A program made the translations under genes and the position numbers. Below the pieces are notes generated by a model. That model made no database searches and was not told where the DNA came from. It saw only the letters and a program-made list of their open reading frames with translations. Below, one piece after another: positions 1-19,788 of a stretch of 64,000 bases of DNA; the first letter of the stretch is position 1, and every line of letters starts with the position of its first letter. Origin of the DNA: Sitta carolinensis (taxonomy: Eukaryota; Chordata; Aves; Passeriformes; Sittidae); the NCBI GenBank assembly GCA_032173965.1, contig CM063294.1, positions 4,448,452-4,512,451 of the forward strand, given 5' to 3'.

Positions 1-500
1 TGGGCTGGATTTGCCAGGGCATCTCCAAGGGGCTGAGGAGGTGATCCCTCCCCTCTGCCCAGCACCAGTGAGATGTGGTTGGAGTCTGAGTCTGGTTCTC
101 AGTGGCCCTGTACAGGAGAGACACAGACTGGAGAGAGCCCAGCAAAGGGCAGTAAGATGGTGAAGGGACAGGAGCATCTGAAAGAGAGGGAGGCTGGGGG
201 AGCTGAGGCTGTTCAGCCCGGAGAGGAGGTGGCTCAGGGGTGATCTAATTGTTGTGTACAATTTTCTGAAGGGAAGAGTAATGACAAGAGAGCCAGGATT
301 GTCTCAGTGGTGCCCAGTGATGGGGCAAAGGAAGAAGGCAAGGAAGAAATACAGAGAGTTCTGGTTAAATATAAGAAATATGAATTTTGCTGCAAGACTG
401 ACTGAGCACTGAATAGGTTGCTGTTGCCAACCTTGAAGACATTCATATCTCAGCTGGACATGCTCTTAACATGGGGTTATCCTCACCTGTCCTGGGACAC
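1..500 (+). mobile_element. CR1 LINE fragment (3' half)
   Basis: The order of motifs follows the CR1 3' region: TGATCCCTCCCCTCTGCCCA, then CTGGAGAGAGCCCAGCAAAG, GACAGGAGCATCTGAAAGAG, CTGTTCAGCCCGGAGAGGAG, and a degraded GAATAGGTTGCTGTTGCC. The element continues beyond the left edge and is too diverged for any coding capacity. The 3' hairpin/octamer end is not recognisable, so the right border is approximate. Confidence 0.8.
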
Positions 501-3500
501 TCTAGAACCAAAGAAAGAGCTGGACCCCAAGCCCTCCAGCAGCCTCCACCCACACCAATCCCTTCTTTTTAATAAGGGCCCTGGGCTAATTGTGAAAACT
601 CTCCTTTCATGTGCTTTGTCTCAAGGGTTTTAATGACCTGCCTTCCCCACCTGGGCAGAGACCAAGGCATTGAGATGGAGATGTTTTCTAAAAGATCACT
701 CGGCCTTCAGAGACAAGCAGGAATCTGGTTTTTATCTCTACAGAGAACTTCTGACAGATGAAAAAGTCTGATTTATCAAGCAGAGCCTATTGAGTCAGTG
801 ACTATTGCCGACAACTAAAAATGAGATAGCTGAATTACTGATTTATAGCACTAATATTTCTTAATATGTGACTTTCATTTATGTGATGGTTGCAGCAAGA
901 GGAGTTTGGTGACAGAGAGGGGTTTGACACTGTCACAAGGCCTGGGTTTTAGCAGCATAGTCAGTGGTACAGCCTGGAGTCCTGCTGGCCGATTTTCCTT
1001 TTGTATGCAACCATCAAATTAGACTAAAGCCTGCCAAAAGCTGTCATCTAAAGATGAAAAACTTCTGTAAATACAATTTCTCCAATAGAAATGCTGCTGA
1101 GCTGCTGCAGCAGAGCACGGACAGCATTACAGAGCACTGCCTACCACCTTCTGTACTCATGATGGCTTAACTGCCACTTCCATTGTAAATCCTATTTGTT
1201 AAGGATTTATAAATTGGCTGCATTCATTTGCTTGTCTGAAAGTTGGCACACAGCTCTCTCCCGTGGTGTTTTTACCACATTTTACTTTATTACTTGCTTT
1301 TTTTTGTCCCCCTTCTTGGCTCAGAAGTAGGCTGACTGTAACCATTAAATCCTCCTAAGATGCTACACAAGTATTTTAACGAACAAGGAAATGAGGGGAA
1401 GACTAACCTGTGACATTAGACGTGTGTTTTGAAGAGCAACACCCCATTCCTGCTGCAGGAGGTGTGGGGAAGCCTGGGCAGGGCTGGTGGCACCTGCTGA
1501 GCTCCAGGTGAACTGGAGCACATGGGTGGGTGCAGGCCATCTGCTGGGCACTGACTCCTGCCCCCGGTGCAAACCCCACATTCAGCAGGCTAGAAGAGGC
1601 TCCTGGTGGTGGACAAGGCTGGGCAGCCTGCAGGGTGCTGGCAGACCCTAAACTGTGTGTGGGAGAGGCTGGCAGGGTCCAGTCCCTGCCTTCCCTGCCA
1701 GGCTGTTTCCTTGCTGGTGATGTAGCTTCATGCCTGGCTTGGGTACCTGAGCACATCACACAGGTGCCTCCACCTCCATGTTCTTGCCTATTTTTGGTGA
1801 TTGTGGTGGGAAGGCTGAGCTGACACAGTGAGCTGTCAGTCAGCTGAGCTGAAAATTACCATCTTAACCCCTGAGTGTGATGGCCCTGCTGTGAGGGTGC
1901 TCCAGAGCATTCTGTGATGACTTTTGTCTGACTGTCTTGGCTGCTTGTTAAATGCCACTTGCTCTTCCCAGGTAATCACCTGCCAGGTGCTGCTGCTGTG
2001 CACACACAGAGCACATGACCACAGCTCCAGCTGTGCCCAGCAATGCTGTGCTGGATTAGGCAGAAGCAGAAAAGATTTTATCAACACAAGGGAGTTGGTG
2101 CTTTGACATTGGCAATGGAATTTGCCTTCCTTAGTCTTGCTCAAATGTTGCATGTAACTGTGCTCACTGGGGAGATAGACAGACAGACAGACAGACAGGG
2201 GGAGGGAAATGGAATTGTTCTGATATTATTGACCTGGCCGAGCAGTTAGAGCACACAATGTATGCATATTGGTACAACCAGAGACAGACCCCGCCCAGTG
2301 GAGCCACCTGCCCATGCTCCTTCACTGTTTTCTGGGGGCTGAAAGTGGCTCTAAGATCTTGCTGCCAATTCAGAGATGTGCAGAGTGAAACACCTTTTGC
2401 AGCTGTGTCAGCATCTGTACTGTGGTGGATGCTGACCCTCTTCTTGGTGCCACAGAGGTGGAGAAGTGAGTTGGTTCCAGAGGAGTGACAGGTTTCAAAT
2501 GCAGTGAGTACTGTTTAAACAAAGTAATCCTTGTAAATAAGGAACTTTTATGCTGCAGGCTGTACTGGAAGAGGCTGGGAAGGAACTTTTATTGTTGGCA
2601 GAAAAGTTCAGAGGCAGCTCAGAGGCAGAGAGGTCCTGGTACCTCTTCATTACACCAGCCTTAATTTGTAAGGTGAAATACCCCCCTGGAACTGGGTCAC
2701 AGTTCAAAGGTCACTCCAATTTATGACTGACCTTCATCTGGGGTTCTCGTATGAGATCACCAATGAACACAGGACAGTACACTTCAGTGACTGAAATTCT
2801 AACTTTGGAGTTTCTTAGGGCTGTACCCTCAAGGCTGTGTGTTGAACATATTCCCATGTTTGATCATTACTGAGTGCTTATTTGAGAACTGTTGTGAGTC
2901 TGTTGTCAAAGGGGTGAACCTTACAGAAATCACAGCACGAACTGGTTAATGCAAATTATTCAATGACATTTGATCCTGATGTGGCTTTCTTGGACTCTTA
3001 AACAGGAAATGACCAAAAAACATGAGGAGCCTTGGAGGGCAGTGTCATGGTCATGGTCAGGGCAGGTGAGGGATATCTCTCTTCTGTTCTTACAGCAGTG
3101 ATGAGCCTGGGCTGCATGAAGATCAGGGACTTGGCTTAATGGTGCTGGCACAGTCCTTTCTATCAGGAAATTTATGAGAGGTTGCATTTCCCAAGGGATG
3201 GGAGGTAAAAACTGGAAGTACCTGAGCCAGGCTCCCATGCTCTGTGCACTCTCAGAGCCCAGGTGTGCCCTTGAGTCAGCCACTGCACTACATGTAGCAA
3301 AAATAAAACCCCCAAAACAAACGAACAGAAAAAAGCCTAAGTGAAAGTGGTTCTTCCTCTATTTATTCCCATGAGAGTAGTGTGATCCACTGGCCCAGCT
3401 TCAGGAGGAGTGCCTGTGTGTGCCCTAATCTGAGAGACTCTAACCCCTAAGGAAGGCTGACAGGGCACTGCTGGGAACTGGTGTGGGCAGGGCAGTGCCA

Positions 3501-6044
3501 GGAGGCACAGGCTGGCACCTCTGAGTATCTCGAGGGCAGAAGTGCCATCATGTGGCCAAAGTTCCACAGGTGCCACCTCGAGAGGCAAAACACCCATGGT
3601 GGTGAGGAGCAGCGTGTGCTGAGACATGTGCTGCGCCCACAGCCAGATAAGTCAGGAAACAAAACAGGGGTTTTTTCCAAGCTGAAATGCAAAGTTATAA
3701 ATACTAAATTCCTTCAGTTACAGAAATCCAATAGGAAAAAAAGGATATGTAATGCTGATTTTCCATCTGGTTTTAGCATCAAACAGAAGCCTATTCTTGG
3801 ATTCCTGCTCTCTCTGCAAACAACCCAGCTAGCACTCAAGTGACCTGGGAGGGCAAACCTGTGTTCATGGTTCTTAGGCTGGCCTGAGCTCCTGCTCTGT
3901 GCCTTCCCAAAGCCAGGAGTGCTTTTCAGGCCAGGTCCTTTGATGGGACCCTGCTGTGTCCTGGTCACAGTGCTACTGGGGACACAGACACAATGTCACT
4001 GTTAAAGCCACCACTTTACTCCCTCGTAAGAATCCAGTTCACGTCTCCTTGGCAGTGCTTTATGTTAAGCATCTATTCCATATGGAAAAGTGTAGCTAGA
4101 AAAAGAGAGGAAAAGCAAGAGCTTTGAGAGGAACAGGAGATACCAGTTTGAGGTGAGGAAAGGGAAGGTTGTGGAAAGAAAAAGGGAGAAACAGATGCTT
4201 CAAGAAATGGGAAACTCAGAGGGGAGCACAAGAGAACTGGCCATGGCCACACCAGCCCAGTTATCTCCCTCACTGGTAAGTGAAAGCTCCTTAAAATGGG
4301 CTTTACCAGTCAGCTGTTTTTTCTAGGCAGGAAAGAATTCAGCTCTTTTGTCATAATTACAAAAAACACAGCAATTCTTCCAGTCTCTTTGTTGCACCAC
4401 ACAAGGTTCTCTAAGTCACTGGACACAGTGCAGTTTACTTGCCAGAAGGACAGGCTGGGCAGTCCATGTCCATGGGAGTAAGGCTGGGCTCTGTCTGGGA
4501 ACACAGGGAAAGTGAAGGGGCAGAGATGAGGGGCAGAGCTGGAAGTGACCTTGGTCAGGTCCAGCACAATGGTAAGCTGGGCCTAAGAGCTCAAGTGTTT
4601 TGCTGGGGCTTTCCACACCACCTGTGCTGGGCTGCACACTGGCTTTGGAAAGTACAGCTAGCCCTGGATCAATGACCTCTGGTGAGAATTTAGCACCATC
4701 TCCCAAAACTGTTTAAGAACATCCTGATGGTGTGTGTTAGATGCAAAGGAGATGAGTAGGGAGTGCATCCCCTGAAATTTGTTACATCTCAATGACATAC
4801 AGTCATTAATATTCAAAGGATGCTTCCCTTTTAGCTTAACTGAGTTCCCTTTTGAAGCAGCAGAATCTCTGGTTCTGAGGAGTTTCAGCTTTAAGAGAGT
4901 GGTAACAGAATGAAGGACACTGGGGACTGTGCAACAGGTTCTCATTTCAACCCTCTCAAACTACAAGAAAAATTCTATCCCCCCAAAAAATGTGCTAAGC
5001 AGCTTACCAGCACAGGGCCAGACAAACTGCAATAATGCAAAGTGTCTGCACTTTGTGGTATCGTGTTTTATTCCCTCATTAAAAAAAACCCACTTCCTTA
5101 AGAGATTTCACTTGTAAAGAACAAAATAATAATGTAACAGCACTCCAAGTCCTTCAGCAAAGAAAAACACCTGCAGTGATGGACAATCAGGACTTCACCT
5201 GAAAATGCAGCCAGACTTCCTCTTCAGAGGATGAGTACCAGGGCTGGGGGTGTCCATGGGGTGCACACACAGGTGGAACTCCTGGTCAGAGTGGGGTGGC
5301 TCTCGTTTGCACAGAAAAATTAGATGTGCTTTCTGAGTGCTCCAGGTGTTGCACCACACAGGCACTGAACTGTTCGGCTTTAAAAATGCCCTGGAGTGAA
5401 TTTATGCCCATAATCAAGTCGAGCATCTCTATTGCTATCATGAATCATTAAAAACCTCATTTGCAACCCCAAAAGCAAAACTGTTCTCAAAATTAAGTAG
5501 AGCTCCCCAGCTGCATCCTTAAATGAGATAAAAGCGGCAGGGCTCTGGGTGATGGATGGCTCCCTTTTATCATCACCAGGAGTGACTGTTTGCTTAGGAG
5601 AGGGGCTTTGATCTTACCTCCCATTTTTAAATGTGGCAGAAACAAGCAATCTCCCCAAGAAGACAGATTTCATGGAGACTTCCTGGCTCACAGCACAGCC
5701 TTGCATGTTCCATTTAATATTATGTTACTACATTTTCAAACTGTTTAGAGGTTACTTCAGTGCAATTAAACTAATTCCAGAATTGAAACACAGCAGTTTG
5801 AGGGCTGCTAGTCATGAGGTGCAGCGAGGCCATTTCTAAAGCATTTACCAGTTTTGTCCTCTGTCCTAAGAAGGTTTTTGGATGGTGTGTGTGAAGGACT
5901 TTGCTTGCCCAGAGATCAAAGGACCAGCCCCCTGCAGGATCCACGGAACCACATGAAGTCATTTCCACAAACAAAATGCTGTGTGCATTAGAAACAGCCA
6001 GACAAGAATCACTTTTACAAGATTTTGCAATGGAAGACAACTAA
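501..6044. other. Intergenic region downstream of TENM2
   Basis: No supported gene is seen. Open frames here are short (120 codons or less), on both strands, and lack recognisable domains. A GACA tetranucleotide run lies at about 2175-2198. Segments around 1430-1800 and 3480-3640 are moderately GC-rich without a clear identity. No tRNA or other RNA gene was recognised by eye. Confidence 0.6.
2175..2198. repeat. (GACA)n microsatellite
   Basis: About six tandem copies of GACA, preceded by GATA and followed by a short G-run. A simple-sequence tract with no evidence of function. Confidence 0.9.
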
Positions 6045-6064
6045 TTCACAGGAGTTTTAGAGAC

Positions 6065-6070
6065 TTTATT
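6065..6070 (-). terminator. Candidate poly(A) signal AATAAA
   Basis: On the minus strand the context is CATAAATAAAGTCTC, followed about 15-20 bases later by CTGTGAATTAGTTGTC, a GT-rich element suitable for CstF. It lies about 1,150 bp after the TENM2 stop codon. No other AATAAA on this strand was seen between the stop and this point. Confidence 0.6.
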
Positions 6071-6233
6071 TATGTATAAACAATTTAAACACTTTGCCAT
6101 AAATTATCTTTGCCTGTCTCTAATCTTTGCTTAGCAGCAAATTAAAATTAATATAAAAACTCAATGAACAATTCATACATGTATATTACAAAAAAGTTCT
6201 TGTACCAAAGTTCTTATTAGACTTTTTTCTTTT

Positions 6234-6235
<2 letters not shown>

Positions 6236-6289
<54 letters not shown>
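6236..6289 (-). repeat. 54-base poly(A) tract on the transcribed strand of the 3' UTR
   Basis: An uninterrupted run of 54 T on the + strand, with an imperfect T-rich lead (TTTTTTCTTTTTC) from about 6222. In the TENM2 transcript this is an internal A54. It could attract internal oligo-dT priming, bind PABP, or vary in length. The length may be inaccurate in the assembly. Confidence 0.95.
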
Positions 6290-6290
<1 letters not shown>

Positions 6291-6384
6291 TGGTGACCGT
6301 AATGTGATTGTCTCAGTTTCTCGACCAAACAAACACACTAATAATTTTTAAATCTGAAACAGTGATTGTGCCTTCTGGCTGATG

Positions 6385-6392
6385 TATGTACA
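6385..6392 (-). promoter_or_regulatory. Candidate Pumilio response element in 3' UTR
   Basis: The minus strand reads TGTACATA, which matches the UGUANAUA consensus bound by PUM1/2, in the middle of the inferred 3' UTR. A single octamer can occur by chance, so this is a weak call. Confidence 0.3.
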
Positions 6393-7215
6393 GGGTGATC
6401 TGACGTGGTGCCCATTTGCAATAGTGTAACACAATGCCCACAGCTCTACTGGAACTGATACCAACAAACTACTGAATCTAAACAGACTACACCCTGTAAC
6501 TGTGTTATACTGTCCACAATGGAAATCTTCAAAGACAAACAGAGTATGAAATTTATCTGCAGTGATTTATAGCCACCATTTTGAATGTAACTTTACACTC
6601 TGCCCTCTTTGAATAAGTTAAGCTTCAGGCCAGACAAATGGAGGGTCAGAGTGCAAGTGTGGTTTTGTTACTTTTAAATATATTTTCCTTTCCTATTTCC
6701 AGTGCGCTCTCACTTGCATTTCATTTGTCCTCCAGTTGCTACACACAAATCACCCCAAAGTCATGTTTTAAATGCATCTGTATTTTGCTTTAAATGAAAA
6801 CCTCTTGGATATTTATCAAACAAGCAGTCTGAATCATCTGTGTTTCATCAGCTGGTTAGTGAAAGTGGCCCACTTGGATTTCTTAGTTTGCTCACGTGTG
6901 AATGGAGTGAGGTAATACAATACGAGGCCTTCTTTTTGTTTTTCTTTAGACCCAGAACAAGTGGGTAATATTTCAGGGGTACTTTTTAAATTTGTACGGT
7001 TAAGAGTTTTCAGTCTGGCTTTAGTCCACTTCAGGATGTGGTTTTTAATCACTTGAACAGTAGCATTTAACTCAAAAAATATGAGCTTTTTTGCCACTTA
7101 CTATCCCAGAGTAGCTCAGCCTAGTGCCCCCCTTTAGGTCTTCATCTCCTTAGGAGAGGAGATAACAGTTATGACTACTGATTCATCCAGCAAAGGATGA
7201 CAGCAGGTTAATTTG

Positions 7216-7976
7216 TTACCTCTTTCCCATTTCATTCTGTCTTAAAAACTGGATGTTGCTGCTACTGTCTGCTAGCTCTGGGTACTGCTCCACGGGCAGG
7301 ACATAATATCCCTCGTAACCTTGAACCCTTCCCGTGCTGAGGAGCTGCTGCCTCTCTCCGTCTGTCCATACGCGGCTGCCCTCGCGTCCGTCCCGCGCCT
7401 TCTGCTGCTCCTTGGCCCAGGCCGTGGCCAGGGCTCGCTGCCGGGCCTGCTCCAGCACTCTGGCCTTCTCCTCGTCCAGCGTGTCGGCGCTCAGGCCGTA
7501 GCGGATGTTGATCAGCAGGGTGGAATGCTGGAACTCCACGTTGGTAAACCTTCGAGTCCTGCCGCTGACCAGCAGCGTGGGCTGGGACACGGTGACGTTG
7601 ACGCCGCTGTCCAGGACCTTCCTGCCGCTGGTCATGGCCAGGGTGACCAGGTCGCTGTCGGCCGAGCCCACCTTCACGAAGTAGTGGGTGTCCCTGCCCT
7701 CGATGCTGTAGTGCATCCTCTCCAGGTAGTGCGCGCCGTTCAGCACGGACGCGATCTTCCTGCTGTCGTCTGTGGCTATGCTGGAAACCCCGGTGGTGAC
7801 ACGGCCCTCCTTCACAGCAAACATGACTCCTTTCCCCACGATGGAGTGCTTGTGGCAAACCAGTGGCCTGCTTTTTCTCTAATTTTGGCATGTAGTCTTT
7901 TAGATATGACCTGTCCCTCCAGAGCCATGAAAGCCTGGTTGTGCCGTTCTGTTGTCTGCTGCACTCCTGTAATTAG
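7216..7976 (-). CDS. TENM2: TENM2 last coding exon: ABD/Tox-GHH-like domain, TCAP-2; contains a one-base frameshift
   Basis: The exon starts [20 protein letters not shown] after acceptor CCCCAG and reaches HWFATSTP. There the frame breaks: the sequence reads ACTCCATCGTGGGGAAAG, where an intact proline codon would need one more base. The upstream frame stops after about eight residues (near 7814). The other frame continues from [17 protein letters not shown] for about 207 codons to [13 protein letters not shown] and TAA at 7216-7218, with full family conservation. The exon is 761 nt, one short of a multiple of three. The domain is a nuclease-like Tox-GHH fold that is degenerate in teneurins. 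A base-call or assembly deletion is more likely than a true truncation. Confidence 0.95.
7219..7347 (-). other. TENM2: TCAP-2 peptide with amidation signal
   Basis: The last 43 residues form the teneurin C-terminal-associated peptide. It runs from [20 protein letters not shown] to [10 protein letters not shown] and is followed by GKR, a classic amidation and basic-cleavage signal, just before TAA. Free TCAPs are reported to be bioactive neuropeptide-like molecules. It is encoded downstream of the apparent frameshift, so it would be lost if that deletion were real. Confidence 0.85.
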
Positions 7977-14943
<6,967 letters not shown>

Positions 14944-17431
14944 CTACAGCGGGGAAATCCTTTGGGAACAGAGTAGGGGGCCTGGTAACCAGACTCTGCT
15001 TCCTACTTGGTAGTGTATTCAAATAGTTTTGAGTCTTACTGGGGTATTTCCCATCTCACTGCAATGTGAGAGATGATATCCTATAGTTAAAGGCTTCCAT
15101 TATGGTCAGAACACACAAACGTTCTGCACACCTAGGTCTTAAGTGCTGAGGAACAAATTATTTTGCATGGAATATTTTTCTACTTATCCTATTTTTCTAC
15201 TTATTCTATTTTTCTACTTTCTAATATTTTTCTTTTATTTTTGGACTTCCGCCATCAATTTTTCTCTCCTTTCTCCCTACAATCACTGTAAGAACAACAG
15301 AAGAAATTTTTGTTTCTTTATTGAGGTTTAGCCACTTGGCTTCTATAATTGTAACACCCTACTTAGAATTCATTCATTTACTGTTTTCTTCATTTACTTT
15401 CTAAATATTCAATAGATCCTTCACTTGGGGTGGGCCTAAACATCCTGATCATACAGGTTGGGAAAGATGTACTTCTAGAGCTGGAAGCAAAGGTGCTAAA
15501 TAATTAGGTTAAATATTTTTCTTTCCCCAACCCCCCTTTTTTTTCTGTTATTTTCATTCAAAGTACAGCATGAGGTGTTTCAGTCCCAGATTATTTATTT
15601 ATTTAAAAAAAAAAAAAAAGAGCAAAAGAGAGGCCAAAGGAGAATAAGCATGCCTAATGGGGAGCCTTTCAGTGAGAGTCCTATAATGAGAAATACATAA
15701 ATATATTCACTGGGGGGTAAGCCATAGAATTCAGGCTAATGCTGTAATCTGATGAAGCTTCTTAAGTAATTTAATTGCAGATGCATCATTAATAAAGTTT
15801 TTAAATTACATACAATTTCAGAGCAATGACTACTTAAAAAGTATTCATCAATTTCTGGGAATTTGTTCTTTAGTTTATATTTTACAGTTTTGCTTTGATA
15901 ATGCAACGTTTCCTCTTATCCAAAATTAAACTGTACATCAAACAATATGCAAATTAACCCTGAGCCTTTCTTGAGGACATAAAAGTTATTCTGAGATATA
16001 TTCACTGGCAGGGGTAAACCCAATTCCCACCCCAACCAACTCAGTAGAAATTCAGTTATACAGACACATTTAAAATTAATACAGTTTTGTGTTTGTAAAG
16101 AAATAATTATTTCAAATTATCGCTCATTATCCTAATTTTTCCATTAATGAAATTAATCTCTTTAACAGTTTGCATTTCCTCAGTGGGCAATTACCAGGAA
16201 AAAAAAGCTCTTTTCTGTAGGTTTTCCCAAAGGTTATCCCAGCAACAATTTGCCCTGTGATTCACAGAAAAGACAGACTATTTTTCTTAAAACACCTTGG
16301 GGCAAAACAAGCCAAATTCTGCTCTCCCATTGCAATGAAAATAAAGCCAGGGAAGCCAAACTCAACATCAGTAGTTTCTCAACTGGTTACTCTTGTTTTG
16401 TAGGATCAATCCTGATGGCAGAGAAATAAAAAACCCACCCTTTTTATCAATAGAAGAGAGCTTTGACTTCTCAAAAACATTTAGCTATAGAATTTTAAAG
16501 GGTTTGTCTATGACTGAAAAAGCCCAATTTCTTAAGGGTGAGCAGATTTTCTAAAAAGAAAAGAATAATGTCTTTCAGAAAATCTATGAACTGAATTTTA
16601 GCTTTGGGTTTTGTTTTGGTTTTTTGTAACTTCTGAGGTTTCATAAATCAGTCAGAATTTCTGGATTTTGTTCTCTCCATTACAGTAACTGCAATAATGT
16701 TACTGTAAAATGAAAGTCTGGCTCCAGGTATCCTCTCTTTTCCCAAAAACATCATAACAGTTATTTGGTTTTGCCATAGAAAACAAAATTAGTAGGGTTT
16801 GAAAAATAGTTACACACACAAGAGCTGTGCACACATGCAAACATCACTTGGAGATGCACACACGAACATCACCTGCTTGGATAATTCAGTACCCCCATTT
16901 GCATTTGTATAATAAGTAAACCCAGAGACTGTAATTGCAGTATCATATTAATTATACAGAAACCCAAACAGGCTGACTAATTCCCACCCTTCCTGGGAAT
17001 GCTAAGAGCAGTCACAAGTATCACGACTGCACATTACTCCTCAAGCCCTTTCTCTTTTGTTCGCTGCCCACGTGCTCTTCTGGTTTTCCCTCCCTGCTGC
17101 TGCAGTGGCTGTAAGGATGAGCCCTTTGTGCCGTGGAAGGGGCTGGCCACAGAAATCACTTGCATGATGCTGCTGCATAATAAAATCTCTTCAGACAGGA
17201 ATCTTATCAGGACTTATCTAAAACAACAGCAAGACACTGAATGTGTGGCGCATCAAAGAGCAGCAGACAGCGAGTGGGATAAGAGAAAGGGGCAGTTGCT
17301 TTCTCAGGTTCATGAAATGTGCCCAGGCAGGAGTGCAGATTCCAACACGTGTGGCTGGCATTGCCTAAAGCACGGGTGGGCAGAGCCTGAGGCATAAGGG
17401 CTCACTCCATCAGCCAGTGCTTTGTGCTGGA

Positions 17432-17745
17432 GAGGACCTGTGAATGAGCCAGGACAACCCCCCTGCACTGAGCAGGGACATCCCCAACTGGGACAGGCTG
17501 TGCAGAGCCCTGCCAGCCTCACCTGCAGTGCTTCCAGGAATGGGGCATCTACCATCGCTCTGGGCAACCTGTGCCAGTGCCTCACCACAGCAGAAAAAAC
17601 TTCTGTATAACTGCTTTACATCTACCCCCTTTTAGATAAAGCTGCCACTGCTTGTCCTATCACAACAGACCCTAAAAAAAAGTCTGCCCCCATCTGTTTT
17701 TTAAGGCTCCTTTCACTACTGAAGCACAGGAGCATGGGCTCCAGC
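17432..17745 (-). mobile_element. CR1 LINE 3' fragment
   Basis: The + strand reads as the reverse complement of a CR1 3' region: CAACCCCCCTGCACTGAGCA, then GGGGCATCTACCATCGCTCT, GGGCAACCTGTGCCAGTGCC, CTTGTCCTATCACAACAGAC and AAAAAGTCTGCCCCCATC. It is degraded and non-coding. Confidence 0.85.
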
Positions 17746-19164
17746 AAATACTCCTGAGTACTGTGAGGTGAAGTGCTCAGCTAAAGATGAATCCCAAAGG
17801 ATGCCCACCCCTCCAGTCGCTGATTGTGAACTGGGGCTCCAGGAGGTGGCCCTGGTTCTCTGTCAGCTCCGTAGCAGTGTCCTGCCCTGTGTCACTGCCT
17901 GCCACCTGCTCCCCACAGCCTTCCAGCACACTCGCTCTGCTTCGTTCACTAAACAATTTATAAAGATGAATCGGAATAAATGAGATGCAAATAAATTCTG
18001 TGCTTTCTCCCTCATTTTCAAATTTCATTTTCAGTCCACTCAACCTGTGATAATCTCATAGTGATTTTCATTTAAAAGAGCTAAATGGATATGTGATTAT
18101 TGTTACAGGAACTAACACCAGACAATTAAATGTTGAGGTGTTGCTAGATAAAGCATTGTTTTGATTTGCATAAACACGATGCAAGAAAACCTATCTCATG
18201 CAAGGTTTCAGCACTAAGATGTGTTTAACTTCAGCTAATTACCATGAGTACCTCTATTAAATTTTTAGTATTGAGTTAGGATTACTACAATTTCATTTCA
18301 GCATCCTATTTATTTTTATTTTGAACAATACCTAGTCAAAATACAGAGCTGATCTATTTTCCACTTCCAGTCAACTGCTGCAGGTCAACACATCAAAAAT
18401 CAATTACACAGCCATGAAGTTTAGTCATTAAGGATTAGCTGCTAATCTCATTCAATTTTTTTAACCTTCCCCCTCTCCCTAATAAGTACATTCTGAGCAT
18501 TTGTAAGAATAAGGAAAGACTTGTTAACTCAACGCTGGGAATTAGATGCTAAGCAATAGGAAAATATAAAAAGTTAACATCCAAGTTGTTGAGTTTTTTT
18601 AAATTCACTACATAATTGCTTACATATATTGCATTTTCTATGTGATCTTGAACACATTGAACAGTATCTTGTGTTCAGTGATGTTGAAAGAGTTGCTAAC
18701 AGAATGAGGACTTGATCAGCACTACATTTGTTTTCTGCTCAGTATCTCAAATCCCTTCCAAAACCACACATACTGAAGTAGTCCAGTCAAAAAGATCAGT
18801 GAAAATCAGGCCAGCAAAGCACAGAATGGGATTAATCCAGCTGCAGCAGATCTTTAATTTGGCAGGGGATGGATTACATGACCTGTCTTCCTTATCCCGT
18901 ACTTAGGATTTTGTAATTATGGCAATTATTTTCCAATCGTGCCATTTGGGAAAGGGAATAAACACAACACGTCTCAGTGAGTCTGTAGGGGGATTTTACA
19001 GCAGCAGAATGCTGTAGTTGTGTTTGCTCCCCTGCAGCAGCTGGGGTAAGTCTGCCCTGGCAGTTTTACAAGTGACGGGATGCTCAGATTTCCACCTCCC
19101 TGAGAGGCAGAGTGTTTTGCAGCAACAGGGCAATGAAGCAGAGGGAGGCTCTAGAATACAACTT

Positions 19165-19560
19165 TTGAGGAATGGCTGAGGGAGTTGGGGGTGTTTAATC
19201 TGCAGAAAGATTGGTTTGGGGGCACCTAACTGCTCTCTACAAGTCCCTGAAAGGAGTTAGCAAGCTGGGGGCAGGTCTCTTCTGCCATGTCTCAAATGAA
19301 ACGCCAAGAGGAAATGGCCTGAAGCTGCACCACAGGAGGTTCAGATTAGATATTTTTAAATTTTTTTTCTCTGAAAGAGTGTTCATGCATTGGAGTAGGT
19401 TGCCCAGGAGGGAGGTGGAGTCACCATCTCTGGATGTGTTCAAGAGGCACTGGGATATGGCATTTGGGGATATGGTCTGGGGCAGTTACAGTGGGGCTGT
19501 AACGATTGGACTAAGTGATCTTGAAGGTCTCTTCCAACATTGATGATTCTGTGATTCTGT
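19165..19560 (+). mobile_element. CR1 LINE 3' end
   Basis: It matches CR1 in forward orientation, with CTCTCTACAAGTCCCTGAAA, GGTTGCCCAGGAGGGAGGTG, GATCTTGAAGGTCTCTTCCA, and the diagnostic terminal octamer-like repeat GATTCTGTGATTCTGT. The 3' end is intact and the 5' end is truncated, as is usual for CR1. Confidence 0.92.
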
Positions 19561-19788
19561 AAGAGTCTAGATATTTTTACCAATCTCTTTTGGAATACTT
19601 TTAGTAAGGAAGCTTTACAGCTGATTGCAGCACATGATCCCATGCAGCCAACTGAACTCTCAAACAGTGTCACACCAAAGACAATCCCAGAGTTATACAT
19701 TTCTAACAAGTAATGTCCTTCAAAATAAAAAATTAATTTCCTGCCCAAAGAGGAAAAGGTGATTATTGTAACAACAGGCTCTACTTAC

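Larger units (their letters stand above)
6045..7215 (-). other. TENM2: TENM2 3' UTR (inferred)
   Basis: The sequence downstream of the stop has no conserved reading frame. The only AATAAA on the transcribed strand in this stretch is at 6065-6070, followed by a GT-rich segment, which predicts a 3' UTR of about 1.17 kb. This is close to the size I recall for mammalian TENM2. The UTR contains a 54-base A tract (6236-6289) and one Pumilio-type motif. The exact cleavage position and any longer alternative UTR are inferred, not shown. Confidence 0.65.

Noticed and set aside
7216..7839. A separate small gene starting near 7839 for the C-terminal domain
   Set aside because: The apparent start is not an ATG and lies in the middle of the conserved exon; the split is explained by a single missing base.
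7262..7891. A 209-codon minus-strand frame overlapping the last exon
   Set aside because: It is out of frame with the conserved teneurin sequence on either side of the frameshift; Arg/His/Gly-rich composition is typical of a GC-rich shadow frame.
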